Assembly (NCBI GenBank): GCA_015680685.1
Contig: MNCI01000217.1
Span: 74,755 to 138,754, forward strand
From: Gnetum montanum
Lineage: Eukaryota; Streptophyta; Gnetopsida; Gnetales; Gnetaceae
Direction: 5' to 3'
Length of the DNA stretch: 64,000 nt
A program made the position numbers and the translations under genes. Of the stretch, positions 10,963 to 23,139 are shown piece by piece. A model generated the notes under the pieces. That model had not been told where the DNA came from and did not search any database. It worked only from the letters and a program-made list of their open reading frames with translations. The stretch's first letter is position 1; each line of letters begins with the position of its first letter.

Positions 10963-11724
10963 CCCATTAGAATCAAACCTATGAACTAGAGCTTTCGAAT
11001 CAAACCTATGAACTAGAGCTTCCGAATCAAACCTATGAATCAAGAGTCTTATCAGTAGGCTAACACCTCATTACCTTGCTTTTTTCTGCATTTTGTTCGA
11101 TCTTTGCCAATTTTCTTTTGTTGCTTCACATGATCTGAATTTTTAACTTCTAAAATTTTTTAACTCATAGAAATATAAGTTGCATGATTGTAGTTTGAAA
11201 TTATAAAAGAACAAAAATAATAGTAGAATCTCTATAAAAAAAAATCACATTACAATGGAATTTCTAAATATCATAAAAAGTAAAAGGATAAAGACAACTT
11301 CAAAAAAAGTTATAAGCACATAAAACTTTACAATAACTTACTATCCTAAATCCAAAAATATTGAATAACCTATTATCCCAAATCCAAAAATATTCAACAA
11401 GAGAACACTTGTAAAAGCAATAATGCAAGTAAACCTTTTAAGTTGAATGGAAATAAACCTTTTAAGCTGATAAGATGAGTCAAATGTATAGGCTAGCGTA
11501 ATCAAAAAGGTTCCTTACACTCAAATATTATGATAAGTTTGTAAGGTAGAAAGTTTCTATGGGTAAAGTTACTTAAATACAACAGAAATAAAACGCAAAA
11601 TAGCTCACGTAAAACTTCCTAAGAAAAGAACCAGTGGAAAAATAAATAAACATATAATATTATTTCCAAATTTAATTGAAAAATCTCTTCTATAAATTTA
11701 GATTTTAAGTCTGATTCCTCCTTT
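10963..11724. repeat. Direct repeat copy 1 (about 760 bp)
   Basis: Collinear with 11943-12651 over its whole length, from CCCATTAGAATCAAAC to GATTCCTCCTTTA, with small indels and substitutions. Copy 1 begins with three tandem 27-bp units (10970-11048, GAATCAAACCTATGAACTAG...). Copy 2 has one. It could be one LTR of a small element (TRIM-like) or a simple duplication. I see no TG...CA ends. Confidence 0.8.
10970..11048. repeat. Three 27-bp tandem units
   Basis: Units begin at 10970, 10997 and 11024. The first two differ at one base (TTTC/TTCC). The third diverges after GAATCAAACCTATGAA. Confidence 0.85.
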
Positions 11725-11942
11725 AACAGATAAGCTTGCAATCTCTGTCGACTCACTCAATCTGGTGGTCCCCTATATTTAAAAAGAATGGAGGTTGTCT
11801 TTACGATGAATTCTCTCATAGGACCAATCGTTTTGCTGACCGCAATCTCCACCATATTGATCAATTATTTACTATTAGAAATGATTCTCCTACCCTCTCT
11901 TGGACACATGCGAAAGTTAAATGGGGGTTTCAAAGACAAGAN
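11725..11942 (+). other. Spacer between the direct repeats with a short LINE-like frame
   Basis: Frame 11736-11942 encodes about 68 residues ending in FTIRNDSPTLSW and KVKWGF. This vaguely resembles the end of a LINE endonuclease domain (hydrophobic stretch, then a TW-type motif). The match is weak. An undetermined base (N) sits at 11942, immediately before repeat copy 2. Confidence 0.25.
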
Positions 11943-12651
11943 CCCATTAGAATCAAACCTATGAACTAGAGCTTCCAAATCAAATGTCTTACCAATAGGC
12001 TAATACCTCATTACTTTGTTTCAATTTTTTTTATTTTTTTTATTTTTTATTTTTTTGCATTTTGTTCAATCTCTGCCAATTTTCTTTAGCTGCTATACAC
12101 TATCTGAATAAAATTTTTAACCTATAAAAATTTTTAACTCATAGAAATATAAGTTGGATGATTGTAGTTTGAAATTATAAAAGAACAAAATAATAGTAGA
12201 ATCTCTAACAAAAAAATCACATTACAATGGACTTTCTAAATATCATAAAAAGTAAAAGGATAAAGACAACTTTAAAAAAGTTATAAGCACATAAAACTTT
12301 ATAGTAACTTACTATCCTAAATCCAAAAATATAGAATAACCTACTATTCCAAATCCAAAAATATTCAACAAGAAGACACTTGCAAAGGCAATAATTCAAA
12401 TAAACCTTTTAAGTTGATAAGATGAGTAAAATGTGTAGGCTAGCGTAATCAAAAAAGTTCCTTGATAAGTTTGTAAGGTAGAAAGTTTAAAGTTATTTAA
12501 ATACAACAGAAATAAAACATAGAATAGCTCACGTAAAACTTTTTAAGAAAAGAACCAAAGTGGAAAAATAAATAAATTAAAAATATTATTGCCAAATTTG
12601 ATTGAAAAATCTCTTCTATAAATTTAGATTTTAAGCCTAATTCCTCCTTTA
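11943..12651. repeat. Direct repeat copy 2 (about 710 bp)
   Basis: Second copy of the 10963-11724 repeat, in the same orientation. It differs by substitutions and short deletions, for example the TTACACTCAAATATTATG block of copy 1 is missing near 12462. It has an extra T-rich run near 12027-12055. Confidence 0.8.
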
Positions 12652-12960
12652 TGTTGTAGGGCACAAATTTACAAATGATTATTTATGAGAATTATGAGTT
12701 AAAACCTATTAAACAAATACGATGGACTGAATTTTATTAGAGATCGCCGAATATTAGTCCGAAAATATGTATTATGAGAGGCTTTGCTGAACATGGCATT
12801 TGGTCTTGTTGAAGCTTGTTTAGAGTTGCTTAATTCAATGGGGGAGAATCATAAACACGAGCTTTAACATTCAATCCCTGATTCATTGTACCGGTGAAAT
12901 TCAAGTTTCGAGTCCACTGATAACAGATTTTTTTTTTAATCCTTTACCATCTAAGTGTAA
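12652..12960. other. No gene seen
   Basis: AT-rich sequence with no coherent frame or known repeat that I can recognise. Confidence 0.4.
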
Positions 12961-13190
12961 CGATTTAGCTAGATGCCACGTGTCTAAATTCACAGCTCTC
13001 CACGTGGCATGTACGTCGAGGCAGATGAGCATATCCGCACCAGTGGAGTCCCCAGCTCTGGATCTGCCTGAACGTATGGCCGCGTTGCTTCCAAATCACA
13101 TCTTCTTCTTCAAAACGCTTCTTAAGAATCCTCTGCACAGAACTCTGAATCTTTTCGATCGAGTTTGTTGTGGTTCTGCATGATTGTTTA
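12961..13190 (+). promoter_or_regulatory. Candidate host promoter / first exon with inverted G-boxes
   Basis: ATGCCACGTG (12973-12982) and CACGTGGCAT (13001-13010) are perfect 10-bp inverted arms, each containing a CACGTG G-box, 18 bp apart. The next 180 bp keep many CpG dinucleotides (ACGTCGAGG, GGCCGCG, TTCGATCGAG) in a region otherwise poor in CpG. They end in a possible donor, TTTAG|GTATGG, near 13191. A 67-codon frame (12980-13183) resembles no family I know, so an untranslated first exon is as likely. No downstream exons were recognised. Confidence 0.35.
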
Positions 13191-13985
13191 GGTATGGCAT
13201 GATTTCCGTTTGCAAATTTCTTTCTCCGTATAAGCTTTTCTTGCAATAAAGCAATTAAAATTCAAGATTTCTTGCCATACAATTTAGGTGTGTTTTGGGG
13301 AATTTTCCTTGCTAAAGCAAGCGGATTCTGGTTCAGTTAGTCTGAAGAATGATGAAGGATTTTACAGTTGGTTTGAGTGAAGGGATTTAGATGTTGTAAA
13401 GTCTTAGAAGTGCGAAATTGAGAGAAGCCTGAGTTTGAAAGCACTGCTTAGTCATCGAAGTTGATTATGAAGGGAAATGGAACTTCTTCTGAATACTATA
13501 TTCACGGCTGGCTAATTCAAATGAGTTTATACCTAGCAAAATCTTCGCGAAACAACAAAGGCATGCTGCAGTTGCAAACAAAGTCGATACTAAGCATAGC
13601 TCTGAATTCAGATCACTGCTCCTAATAAGCATAGGTTCTGTGTTAGGCATAGCACAAGCTACATTTCATATTCAGAGGCTGTCAACGAAGTCCAGAATTG
13701 AAATTCAAAAATGTTATTTGGCTTAATCCAGCAAACTGCGATTTGATAATATGACATATTTAAATTTTTTAAGTTCTTCATCATCTTACCATTGTCCCAA
13801 CAAAATGGGGTAGGTTAATTAAAATCTTTTATATTGATTTGCTGAATCACTTACTTCTTTGATTATGCTCATCCTCCTAAGTATCTAGGAGGGTTCAGGA
13901 GGGTCAGAGGGTTCAGGAGGGTCAGTAGATGAGTGAAAGCCTAACCTCTTTGGGTGGCTGTATTCATGAATAACTTATTAGGAAT
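13191..13985. other. AT-rich sequence, possible intron
   Basis: No credible coding frame. A short tandem GGGTTCAGGAGGGTCAG repeat (about 2.5 units) occurs near 13890-13926. Confidence 0.35.
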
Positions 13986-13989
13986 AACT

Positions 13990-14158
13990 TACTTCCTTGA
14001 TTCTTATTCTTGAAGATATATTTTTTCAGAGGGAATGACAATTTTTAAAGCAATATTCCTAGAACAATGCCCTGAGGATTACATAGGGTGCTGGTATGAA
14101 GCTTTGAACCCAGTGCTTTGGGTGCAAAGTAGTATGAGCTAACCAACCCGACAGCATG
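13990..14158 (-). repeat. tRNA-derived SINE-like sequence
   Basis: Read on the minus strand, the head has GTTGGTTAGCTC (D-arm/A-box-like). It is followed by an anticodon-arm-like stretch with TTTGCACCCAAAG, then CACTGGGTTCAAAGC (B-box-like, compare GGTTCRANNCC). A non-tRNA body and an A-rich stretch near 14020 come after. The order and spacing fit a tRNA-derived RNA polymerase III head. It is not a functional tRNA: no closed acceptor stem is visible. Family and ends are unknown. Confidence 0.4.
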
Positions 14159-14159
14159 T

Positions 14160-17100
14160 GCTCAATTCATAAGGAGTATTAAACATATGCCTCTTATAGT
14201 TTTCTTTAAATCACCTCATTGTCAAATGAGGCATAGCTTGATCTCTATCCATAGTTTCTATGCTATGTTTCAATGTTAGTCAATGGACTCATTTGTGGTT
14301 CCTGATCATATACAAATGCAACATCTTGGAATTTTTCCTTTGGCAACCACTTTCATCCTTCTAAACTTTCTAATTGCTCTGGTTGATACTTCTTGAGTTA
14401 ACAAGGTCCATATCATATTTGATCCAACCAAGTTCAAGTTGTTAGGGTCATGGTTGGAATCATTTTTTCCTTTCCCTTGCTTCCTACCTGCCTATATCAT
14501 TTATTTGGCATTGCAGTCTTATTCCAAGAGATGGTTTATGTGTAAGTTTGATGGTCATTACAGGTTTTTTAGAATCACCAAGAAGTTTCTGTGCATTTGC
14601 TTCAAAACCATGAAACACCCATTGTTAGTTGACAAGATTGACCTGTTGAACATGTTCCATAACACTACTAATGATCATAAGATGGTTAAGTTACTAGACC
14701 ATTGCCTTCAGATCTCACTAAAATATTAATACACCATTGAAGTTATTTGAAATTTTTGTTTCATATGTTCTTTGTGGTGAACTGTTTGGTTGAATAGATT
14801 TGTTAATGAACAATGTTAGATACATTTTATATGCATTAAATATTAGAAAAAGCTATCAAATCATTTGTTATCATTATTCATATGATTTGTTAACTTTTGC
14901 TGGCTCTAGTTGCTTTGATTCTTCCATTAGAGTATTGATAATATGATTTATGAATTGTTGTTCCAGATAATTCTTGTAGCTAGCTAGCTGTACATTTAAA
15001 CAAGTTTGTTAATGTGCATTATCTAATTTCTGATTTTCGAACTTGCTAAGCCATGCATGTTGTATCATTGGTAATAAATGACACATATATTGTACTTAGG
15101 CTTTCTTGATATTGATGTATTTTGCACAAGCTAATTTGTCTGATAGCTCTTTTGGGTCTATATTGACATAATAAAATTTCAGTTTGAGTTTTGTTTTCAA
15201 TATTGTGAATAAATATAAAGATGTTACCACAGCTGTTATAGTTTTCATTTAATTGCAATTTATTTGTTAGATTACTAAGATATTTTCTTATAGTTTGACT
15301 CCCCATATGACTGATTAAGTTTACCTATGCATAATCTAAGATTGCTAAGGTGAATCGATTAAGTTAATTGGTTTGTTGCTGAGCTAGACTGCTTTGAATA
15401 TGATTTAAAGTTTAATTGTTTTGACAATTGTATTGCACCTTGGATGCATAAAGTGTGTTGAGAGATTTTACTCATCATATTGGCATTCTCTTCTTGCTAG
15501 ATCTTTGGGCCATTCTTTTCATTTTATAATTCTCTATGTGATAGTTTGTTTTTAATGCTGAATTAATTATTGTCAATGCTGATCTGAATGAAAGTTGAAT
15601 TTTTTATGATTAATTAAGTATTTGAAAAATATAAACCTATTTTCATCCTTGCAATTTCAGGCCTTTTTTTTGGGCTTTGGGTGTTAGCTTTTGCTCCCTA
15701 GGTTGAGGTGTTATATTGTTATAACACTACTTATGGTTTCTGTTATTGCTCAGGCTATTATTTTGGTTGTACTAGTCAACTGTTTTTATTTCTATATAGA
15801 GTTAAGCTGTTTTTTTTTTGTCAAGTTACTTCTAATTTTGCATATGATCCTGTTTAAATGTTAGTGCATGTTGTTCCTAGCTTGATATATGTTGCTGTTT
15901 CACTAAGAATTATTGTTATAGTGAATATTTTTATTCTTCATATCCTAAGGAAATATTTGAGATGTTGAATTTTTGGAAGACTGCAAATGGGCTTCAAGTT
16001 AAATTTATATTCCATCTAGGTGTGTTTTTGAACTTGTCCACAGCACAGCAACAAATTCATCATGAAGAAACAAATGATCCTTTTGAGTCACAATCCATTT
16101 TGTAGAATTTTCATGCTTTTTCTATTCTATGTTCTTTTTAGCTATCACCTTCCCTATTCTTTTATATGAGGAAAAGTATCTTAATTCTTTGGAAAGTCCC
16201 ATTGAGATTACATTTATGATCCTCTTGTTATAGATGCAAGGTATTCTAACAAAATTTTGAGGAAAGTAATAACCTATTATAATGGTACAATTTATGAGTA
16301 ACTAGTACATAAGTCCTGTAGTTATAACTATTTTATCTGAAGGTTTTAAATGACTTGCTAACAGATATATTTTCTTCGTTAATGTCACCAAAGAATGTTG
16401 GAAGTTAGGCTGTTAAGATAGTTTTTTTTTTTAAAAGGAAAAGTTGGGGTTATATTTACAGGAAAAAATAGAGTTACAAATTGAAGTGAGCTGAAAGTTC
16501 AGCACAGGACAAAAAAAGGAAAAAGAAAAAAACAAAATATAGTTTGGCTGTTATGATAGTTTATTTCTAGCAGGAAACCTTGTTCAGCAAGGAGGATTTT
16601 TATTCTCTTTTTGTGTTAAAAAAAAAACAATGAATGTTTATGATAGGTTTATGATTAAATTTTTTTTCTATAATATGGCTTATATTTTATGCAGAATGTT
16701 TTTTTATCATACAAGAATGCTTGTATTTATGCACAATGTTTTTTCGACCTAACTGTCAATCCATAATAAAAGGACACACTGACGTATTCATTATGTTTTT
16801 GAACGTTATTAACAATGCTCTGATGTTAAAAGTCATGAATATAAGTGTACCTTTGATATTTGAATGTTTTACCCTCGATGTGTTAACAGCCGCTAGAAAA
16901 ACACATATAGATGCACACTTGTTTTTTTTTTCTTCTATTAAAATTGTGACCCATAATAAAATTTCATTTAACCAAAACCATGGATGGGATCCAGCCTCAA
17001 GAGGTTGTCAATATGATGATTAACAACTCTTTAGCAAGAAAAAATCAAAGAACGGAAGCATCCATGACATGAATACATGACTAAAAAATGTTAGCATCTC

Positions 17101-17640
17101 AGATATAGCGTAAATGTGAAATAAACATCAAAATAATGATTGTACTGGTTCATAATTAGAAATCCCAATTCTAGTCAAGAATATACAAAGATTAGTATTT
17201 TGAAATTAATAATGCTAATATACTTTGAGCTCTAGCTTAAGTCAATATAGGAAACATGCAAAATTGATTTGCTATAATACCAAGCTAAACAAACATTTAA
17301 TCATTACTGTTATACCAATTTGTCAAAAATCAAGATATAAAAAACAACTATGAAAGATGAGGCTATTTATACAGCATAATAGCCAATCCATTTCAGAAAA
17401 AAAGATATGAGAATTTACTTGGATCATATTCATTTAGTTTTCCAAGAATTAACAGCCAATAATTCAGCAAAATAAGATGATAAAAATCTGTAGCTAGAGG
17501 AAAACATTTTAAATTAGATTTTTGTTTATTAGCCCCTCTGCTCAATAATTAATAAAAAGATAACTAAAGTATAACTGAGAAGATCATAGTTGAGTAGGGT
17601 TATGAATTTCTTAAGTTGGTGAATCATAGAAAGAAATTTA
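14160..17640. other. Long AT-rich stretch without a recognised gene
   Basis: T-rich plus-strand sequence with poly-T and poly-A runs (for example 16425, 16620, 16920). Short frames (14439-14729, 16721-17023) have no recognisable domain and no codon-like character. It could be intron of a gene whose exons lie elsewhere, or old degraded repeats. Confidence 0.4.
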
Positions 17641-18644
17641 AGATCAGCATCATGGAAAGAAAATCAAAGCTAAAGCTGAGGAATTACCAAAATGCTAATA
17701 CTTAGAAATTTATTTCATGATTTCCAAAATTAAGATGGGCCCAAGATGCTCTTGCTTTCTGTCTACAGTACCAATTGTTATATCAAGGATCCTTGATCCT
17801 TGTTGATAAATCTTTATGCCAAATTACTCCAAATCTTTATGAGTATTTACAATCCCATTTGGAAATAACTCAACTGTCATTTAGGCTTGAAAGTGCAAGG
17901 ATGGGTGGAGAGATCCACCAAAACATGGATTCAACAATCCAAGATCTCAAGAAAAATATCAGATTAATGAAGCATTTAAAAATGGTGAAAGAGTTTTGGA
18001 AAGAAATCATATTTCAACCACAAATGAAACAAGGCTGCAACTATACATCTACCTTCTTCAATTTTCAAAGCCCTCTTAAATGATTCTTTTTCTTCTAGCC
18101 ATTATGTTGGTTTTTTCCCCATTGTTGTATCCTTACAATCTTTTACATTCTCTCCTACTATTATTATTAGTAGTAGTTACCTCTATGCTTGTTGTAAATG
18201 TGCCTTTTGCTATTATAGTTGCTCATTAGTAGTAATAGTCGTTGCAATCCTTCTTTCTCCTCTTCGTTTCTTTACACTTCCCTCCCAATTCATTCTTTCC
18301 ATTTTTTTTAAATTTCGCCTACCTTTTTCATTTAGTCTATTTTTAGTTTCTTTAATTTAAGTAACTTTCTATTGTAGCTATGTTTTCTTTTTAGTAATGC
18401 AAGTAACTTTCTATGGTAGCTATGCTTTCTTTTTAGTTTTTCTAATGTAAGTAACTTTTTATGGCAGCTATGTTTTCTTTACTAATGAGTCATTGTTGTT
18501 GCTCATTAGTAGTAGTAGTAGTTGCAATCATTCTTTCTCCTGTTCATTTCTTTACTTTTCTCTCCCATTTCTTTCTCTCCATTATTTTTTTATTTTGCCT
18601 ACCTTTTCATTTAGTCTATTTTTAGTTTCTTTAATGTAAGTAAC
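17640..18644 (+). mobile_element. RTE-like LINE 3' end, copy 1, left part (split by LINE E)
   Basis: Collinear with 34690-35412: shared blocks include ATGGGAAGAAAATCAA-like, TTTGGAAATAACT, TTTAGGCTTGA, AACAATCCAAGATCTCAA and TGAAGCATT. In copy 2 the sequence just upstream encodes WFGHV and a KKTWEE-like end typical of RTE-like LINE C-termini, so this is probably the last codons plus the 3' untranslated region. Within 18210-18640 a block of about 300 bp is duplicated and an AAGTAACTTTCTATGGTAGC unit is repeated three times. It continues after LINE E at 24545. Confidence 0.65.
18632..18644. repeat. Target-site duplication of LINE E, left copy
   Basis: TAATGTAAGTAAC, identical to 24532-24544. 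The homologous empty site is at about 35412 (TTTAATGTAACTCAC). The motif is also locally repeated, so the exact length of the duplication is slightly uncertain. Confidence 0.8.
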
Positions 18645-19419
18645 ATTTTTTTGGAAAAACGATTGAGAGATTTTATTTCGAAAAAAAAGAAAGAAATGTA
18701 CAATGTACACAAAGGTCATTGACCCAAGTCTGCAAAACCCAACCATGTGACATAGTGGTCACCTGCAACTTTTATTGTGAGCTCCCATGAGCCTACAGAG
18801 CGTAGCCTCCTCCCACTACCCAAAAACCCTCAACCCAAGGTCCCAACCCATTATCAAAAGGGTAGGGGCGATTGAAAATAACAATGACACACCCTTGAAG
18901 GGCCAAGAGCCCCCTCCCCCCTCGATGAGGCTGTGCACTACTTGACCTCATTAGGCTGTAAAGCACTGCATCCCGTAGTCTCTGCTAAATGTGACCTGGA
19001 CTCCAGACCCTCAATCGCAATCGAGGTCTCTGATGCGTCTGTGCCATCCGCAGCCTATTGCATCATTGTCCCTAGCCGAAGTCCCAATTGCTAATTCTTT
19101 GCTCTAAGCTATGCCAGTCCCGTCTAGTGCTCTGTGATCATCACTTCCATCCACCTGAGGTCTTGCAAGCATGAGGCGTTCACTTCCCTTTAGGCCTCCT
19201 ATCATCTCATGTCCTCCCACTAGAGCTGCCACTGTGCATGCTCCTCTAACTACGCCTACTTGGCAGCTAGTCGGCATTCGTCAAGCAATGTTGATCTCTA
19301 GCACTCCATTCTTGTGCTGGCTCCATGGCTGTGGACAGACCCAGAGCTTTGGTGTCTTCCAACCCAGGACCTCAGTGGTTATGTGCCTGCGCCCTGTGGT
19401 GCTGTTGCTGTTGGTACAC

Positions 19420-20060
19420 AAGAGTTGGCATCAAGCGAGCAATCAGCACTCCCCCACGCCAATGCTCAAGGATCACCCCTGGGTGTTGCCTTGGCTGTTG
19501 CCTCCGAAGGGATTCCTAGAAAAATTGGGGTAAGTTAATTGGGGAACCTTGTCAAATATGCTTGAGAAAGGTGAAATGCACCCCCATCAGTTTGTGGGGA
19601 TACCTAGACTATACAACGTACTGCTCCACCATGAGTGCCACATCCCTCCAAACCCTTTGCAATTCAGACTTCCAGATGTGTCCACTAGTAGTCCTGGGAA
19701 GAACTCTATTGTGTCTGTCTGAGCCCTTGCAACCAGTGCCATGATCTCCCTCGCTGCCTCCACTCCTAGCACAACAACTAGCACCTACACCATGACCTCT
19801 ATTCTTTTGCCCTTGTACTACATAGCATCTCCCACCCAACTGTCGTAGAATTGCTATGCGAACAGGTTCGGTTCACCTTCCAAGCGTTTGAGCATCTCCA
19901 CCCATCCCATCCTTTCAATGAACGACCATAACTCGGGTAGACAGGAAAATTCTATCCATGATAGCTCAAACAACAGTCATTGTTCCATTGTAGTGGTTGT
20001 AGGAGGTGGTTGTCCCTAAAAAATTAGAGAATTCCTTCGTTTCCACAAGACCCACAATGT
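19420..20060 (-). pseudogene. LINE E C-terminal extra domain after zf-RVT
   Basis: Downstream of zf-RVT the minus strand keeps encoding protein-like sequence: MGWVEMLKRLEGEPNLFA, LMGVHFTFLKHI, INLPQFF and SLRRQQPRQ. LINE F has the same order (VGWYEVLQLLWGDPKL, LQGVHFGFLKCLK, VNLPRFF, TLQRQQHKW). I do not recognise the domain with certainty. It recalls gag-like 'plant mobile' domains. Frames are broken, and the strongest evidence is the matching order in two LINEs. Confidence 0.55.
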
Positions 20061-20126
20061 GGCAAGTTGTACAGAGTCCCTATGGAACCCCACGGTGGGA
20101 GAGAGATTTGTAGCCTGCCACACTTC

Positions 20127-23094
20127 CTAAGAGAACTGACATCCATAAATAAGATGGTGCAACGTTTTAGGTGTTGCTTGGCAGCGTGGACAGCTATCGT
20201 CCAACCGTATCCCCCTCTCTCTCAACGTGGCCCTCACTAGTAGCACCTTGTGTTTAAGCAGCCAACCGAATGCCTTGAACTTCTCAGGAAGATGAGCTTT
20301 CCATATCTCTGCCCACCCCTCTTCTTGCGGATATCGGACTTTAACCAACTCCATCGAGTGCTGCCCCAATAATCTGAGCTGCTCCACCACACGAGCATGG
20401 CAGCAAAAAATTTTCCATAGTTGGGAGCAATCCAACTGAACCTCCCATCTCTAGTATTTTTGTCGTAGAATTTGCACCCATAGTGCCACTCCTACAGTTT
20501 GCCCCATGTATCTGTTCAGTAGATAGTGTGTGCCCAAAGCCATCTCATGTCCAAACCCCAAAATGCCAATGCCCCCCGCTAGTTTGGGCTGCGTTGTTAC
20601 CATCCACAACACTAAGTGCATCTTTCTGCCACCTTTGCCACTTGACCACACAAACTCCCGCATAATGCTATCAATGTGCACCATTGTGGCCAGCGGCGTT
20701 GCCATTGACACTGTGAATTGGGCAATTGCCATCAGAACCATCGTAGCCAACACCATCTTTCCTTTCTGGGACAGAAAACGACCTATCCAAAGCATGGTCC
20801 ACTGCTGGACCCGCTCCACCAATCCTTGCCAAGTCTTCTGCCATTTCCAATAAAAAATAGGCATTCCCAAGTATGTGTCATGGGCTTGGCCCTGAAGTTG
20901 GCCCTGAAGAATGCCTAACATTTGTATAATTCTGGCCTGCACCATTCCCTTTGTGTGGGTAAAATAAATGGTGGACTTCCCTTTATTGACTTCAATGCCT
21001 ACCTCACGCTGCATCCTCTCCATCGCCCATAATAGGGCCACAGTCTGCAGCACCGCAACCCTAGAGAAAACCATTGTATCATTCATGTAGTGGGCTGCTA
21101 GACTGTGCACCCTAGCAACATGAAGTCGCTAAACACCTTCAACAAGGCAATAGCCTTTAAACAAATCCATGATAATGATAAACAGGAGCGGTGATAATGG
21201 ATCACGTTGTTGCAATCCATGCCCTATTCCAACGAACTCACATAATCTCCCGTTGATGTCAAGAGAGTAGCAGCTAGCCACTTTGTTGCATTTGAATGTA
21301 GACATGGACGAACTTGGCATCAAACCCCTTCTCCATCAACACTACCCTGAGTGTTGCCCAAGTCACAGTATTGTAGGCCTTGGTAATGTCCAGTTTGATG
21401 CACATTCTTGGAAACCTGGCCACCCTCACCGAGTGTAGAATCTCTTGCAAGAGCAACACTTGGTCCTAGAGATAACGTCCCTTAATGAACTCCACCTGAT
21501 GCTCCCCAACCAGCTTCCCCATTAGCAGCACTAAGCACTTGACCAACATCTTGGAAAAAATTCACAATAGAGTGTTGTAGACCCTGATGGGTCGGAAATG
21601 TCCCGATGATGATGGGTTAGGGACCTTGGGCAACAACACCACCATTGAGTAGTTTATTTCCCTCCTTACCTACTGCCAACTACGCATACTGTTGTATGCA
21701 TCCAGTAGGTTGGGCCCTAGGAAATCTTCATGCTCCCTAAAAAATTCTATCGACCATCCATTTGGTCTTGGAGCCTTGTTAGACTACATGGATTTCATTG
21801 CCCGCCACAACTCCTCCCGCTAGAAAGGACGCAATAAGTGTGAGTTATTAGCACTTGTAATGACCTTTGTGACTCGCAGAGAGATAGGTTCTGTAGCACG
21901 CCATCTCTAGATGTCTCCCTGAAACTTCTGCAAGGCATTTAGCGCCCTCCTGTGGCTTTGTGGGCCTCCCCCAGCAATGCCCTTGAGTAGATCCTAGATT
22001 TTATTCTATGGGCCCTATTGTGTTTGGCCATGGCAAAGAAGAAACATGCATGCTTGTCCCCTTCCTACAGCCAAGTCACCCTTGACCACTATCACTAGTA
22101 GCTCTCTTCCTCCTTGTCTAGCTCCTAGAGTTCTCTAAGTAGCTTCTATTCTTCAATGTCCTGGCCAGCCCCTGTTTCCTACAACCTTTGTATCTCCAAC
22201 AATTCCTTCTGCACGTGCTGTCTGTACCCACGAAAGCTATACTTGTCATCCAATGTTTTGGCCTTAATGCCATTTTTAAGGCCCTCAAACTATCCCGCAA
22301 GAACTGTCAAGGCTCTTGCGCCCTAGTGTAAGTTTTCTAGATTTCAGCCACCATTGGTTTTTGCCAAGCCTTGTGCAACCAAGACTGCTCAAATCTTAAG
22401 GGTTGGGGCTCTTGACTCTCCTCCAATTGAAATTGGCATAGTATGGTTTGATGATCTGATGTTTGTTGCTCCTTGTCCTTTGCCTTGATATCATACTCCA
22501 ACATGAGGTGCTCACTCACCCATACGCGATCGATCCAAGACTGGATGCAATTAGGGCCCCTTTGGTGATTGCTTCAGGTGAATTTACACCCTAGGATCTC
22601 CAAGTCAATGAGCTCATACTGACAAAGAAACTCAATGCACGCCTCGGCCCTTGGAGGACCAGTGCAATCGTTGCTAGATTTCTCCTAGCAACAGAGCCTC
22701 TGGTTGAAATCTCCTAGCAACATCCATCTGCAGTATTGGGGATGACCCTAGCCACATGTTGAAGGTCTTGGACTTGGGCCTCCCAATTTTGTGCCCCATA
22801 AAAATTTGTGATCCAAAGATTTGCCGGCGACACACAGATAGTTTAACTTCAATCAGAATCATCCACGAAATTGATTGAGATTCTGGCCAGAATGGCTAGA
22901 CCTCCTGCTTGGCCCTTGTTGGGCACAATGTGGGTTGTCCATCCCTCCCATATTAGCAACTTCCGTTCAGTCCTTTGCACCTTTGTTTCTTGTAAGCAGA
23001 CCACATAGCAACCTGCCTCCCTAACCATCACTCGTAGGGTATTTCTTTTGTATGGGGTACCCTAGCCATGATAGTTCTAGGTGAGGATCTTCAT
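20127..23094 (-). pseudogene. LINE E ORF2: endonuclease, RT and zf-RVT
   Basis: Start at 23094 (MKILT-stop-NYHG; the stop is TAG where family members have the Trp of WNCRG). Endonuclease: CYVVCLQETKVQ (catalytic Glu) and GGLAILARISI. RT: CIKLDITKAYNTVTWATL (motif A) and HYMNDTMVF at 21071-21094, where the first Asp of YVDD is Asn, so the RT is catalytically dead. Then QRDPLSPLLFIIIMD (QGDPLSP motif). The zf-RVT domain near 20150-20330 has CPRCQ, an HHLIYGC-type His/Cys arrangement and WKAHLPEKFKAFGWLL. Fragmented over several frames. Confidence 0.85.
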
Positions 23095-23139
23095 GGAGAT
23101 GTAGACACCTGTCGGTGATACACCTCCCGCAGTGTCCAC

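Noticed and set aside
12977-13183. A confident protein-coding gene starting at the ATG near 12980
   Set aside because: The frame begins within the G-box pair and shows no known motif. The patch is reported only as a possible promoter or first exon.
14090-14150. Functional tRNA gene on the minus strand
   Set aside because: Box-like motifs are present, but no closed acceptor stem or clean anticodon arm can be formed. A SINE head is more likely.
14439-14729. A 96-codon frame as a host gene exon
   Set aside because: No recognisable domain, no convincing splice sites, and base composition like the surrounding AT-rich DNA.
19171-19538. Plus-strand frames of up to 120 codons
   Set aside because: Antisense shadows over the C-terminal region of LINE E. 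No domain is seen.
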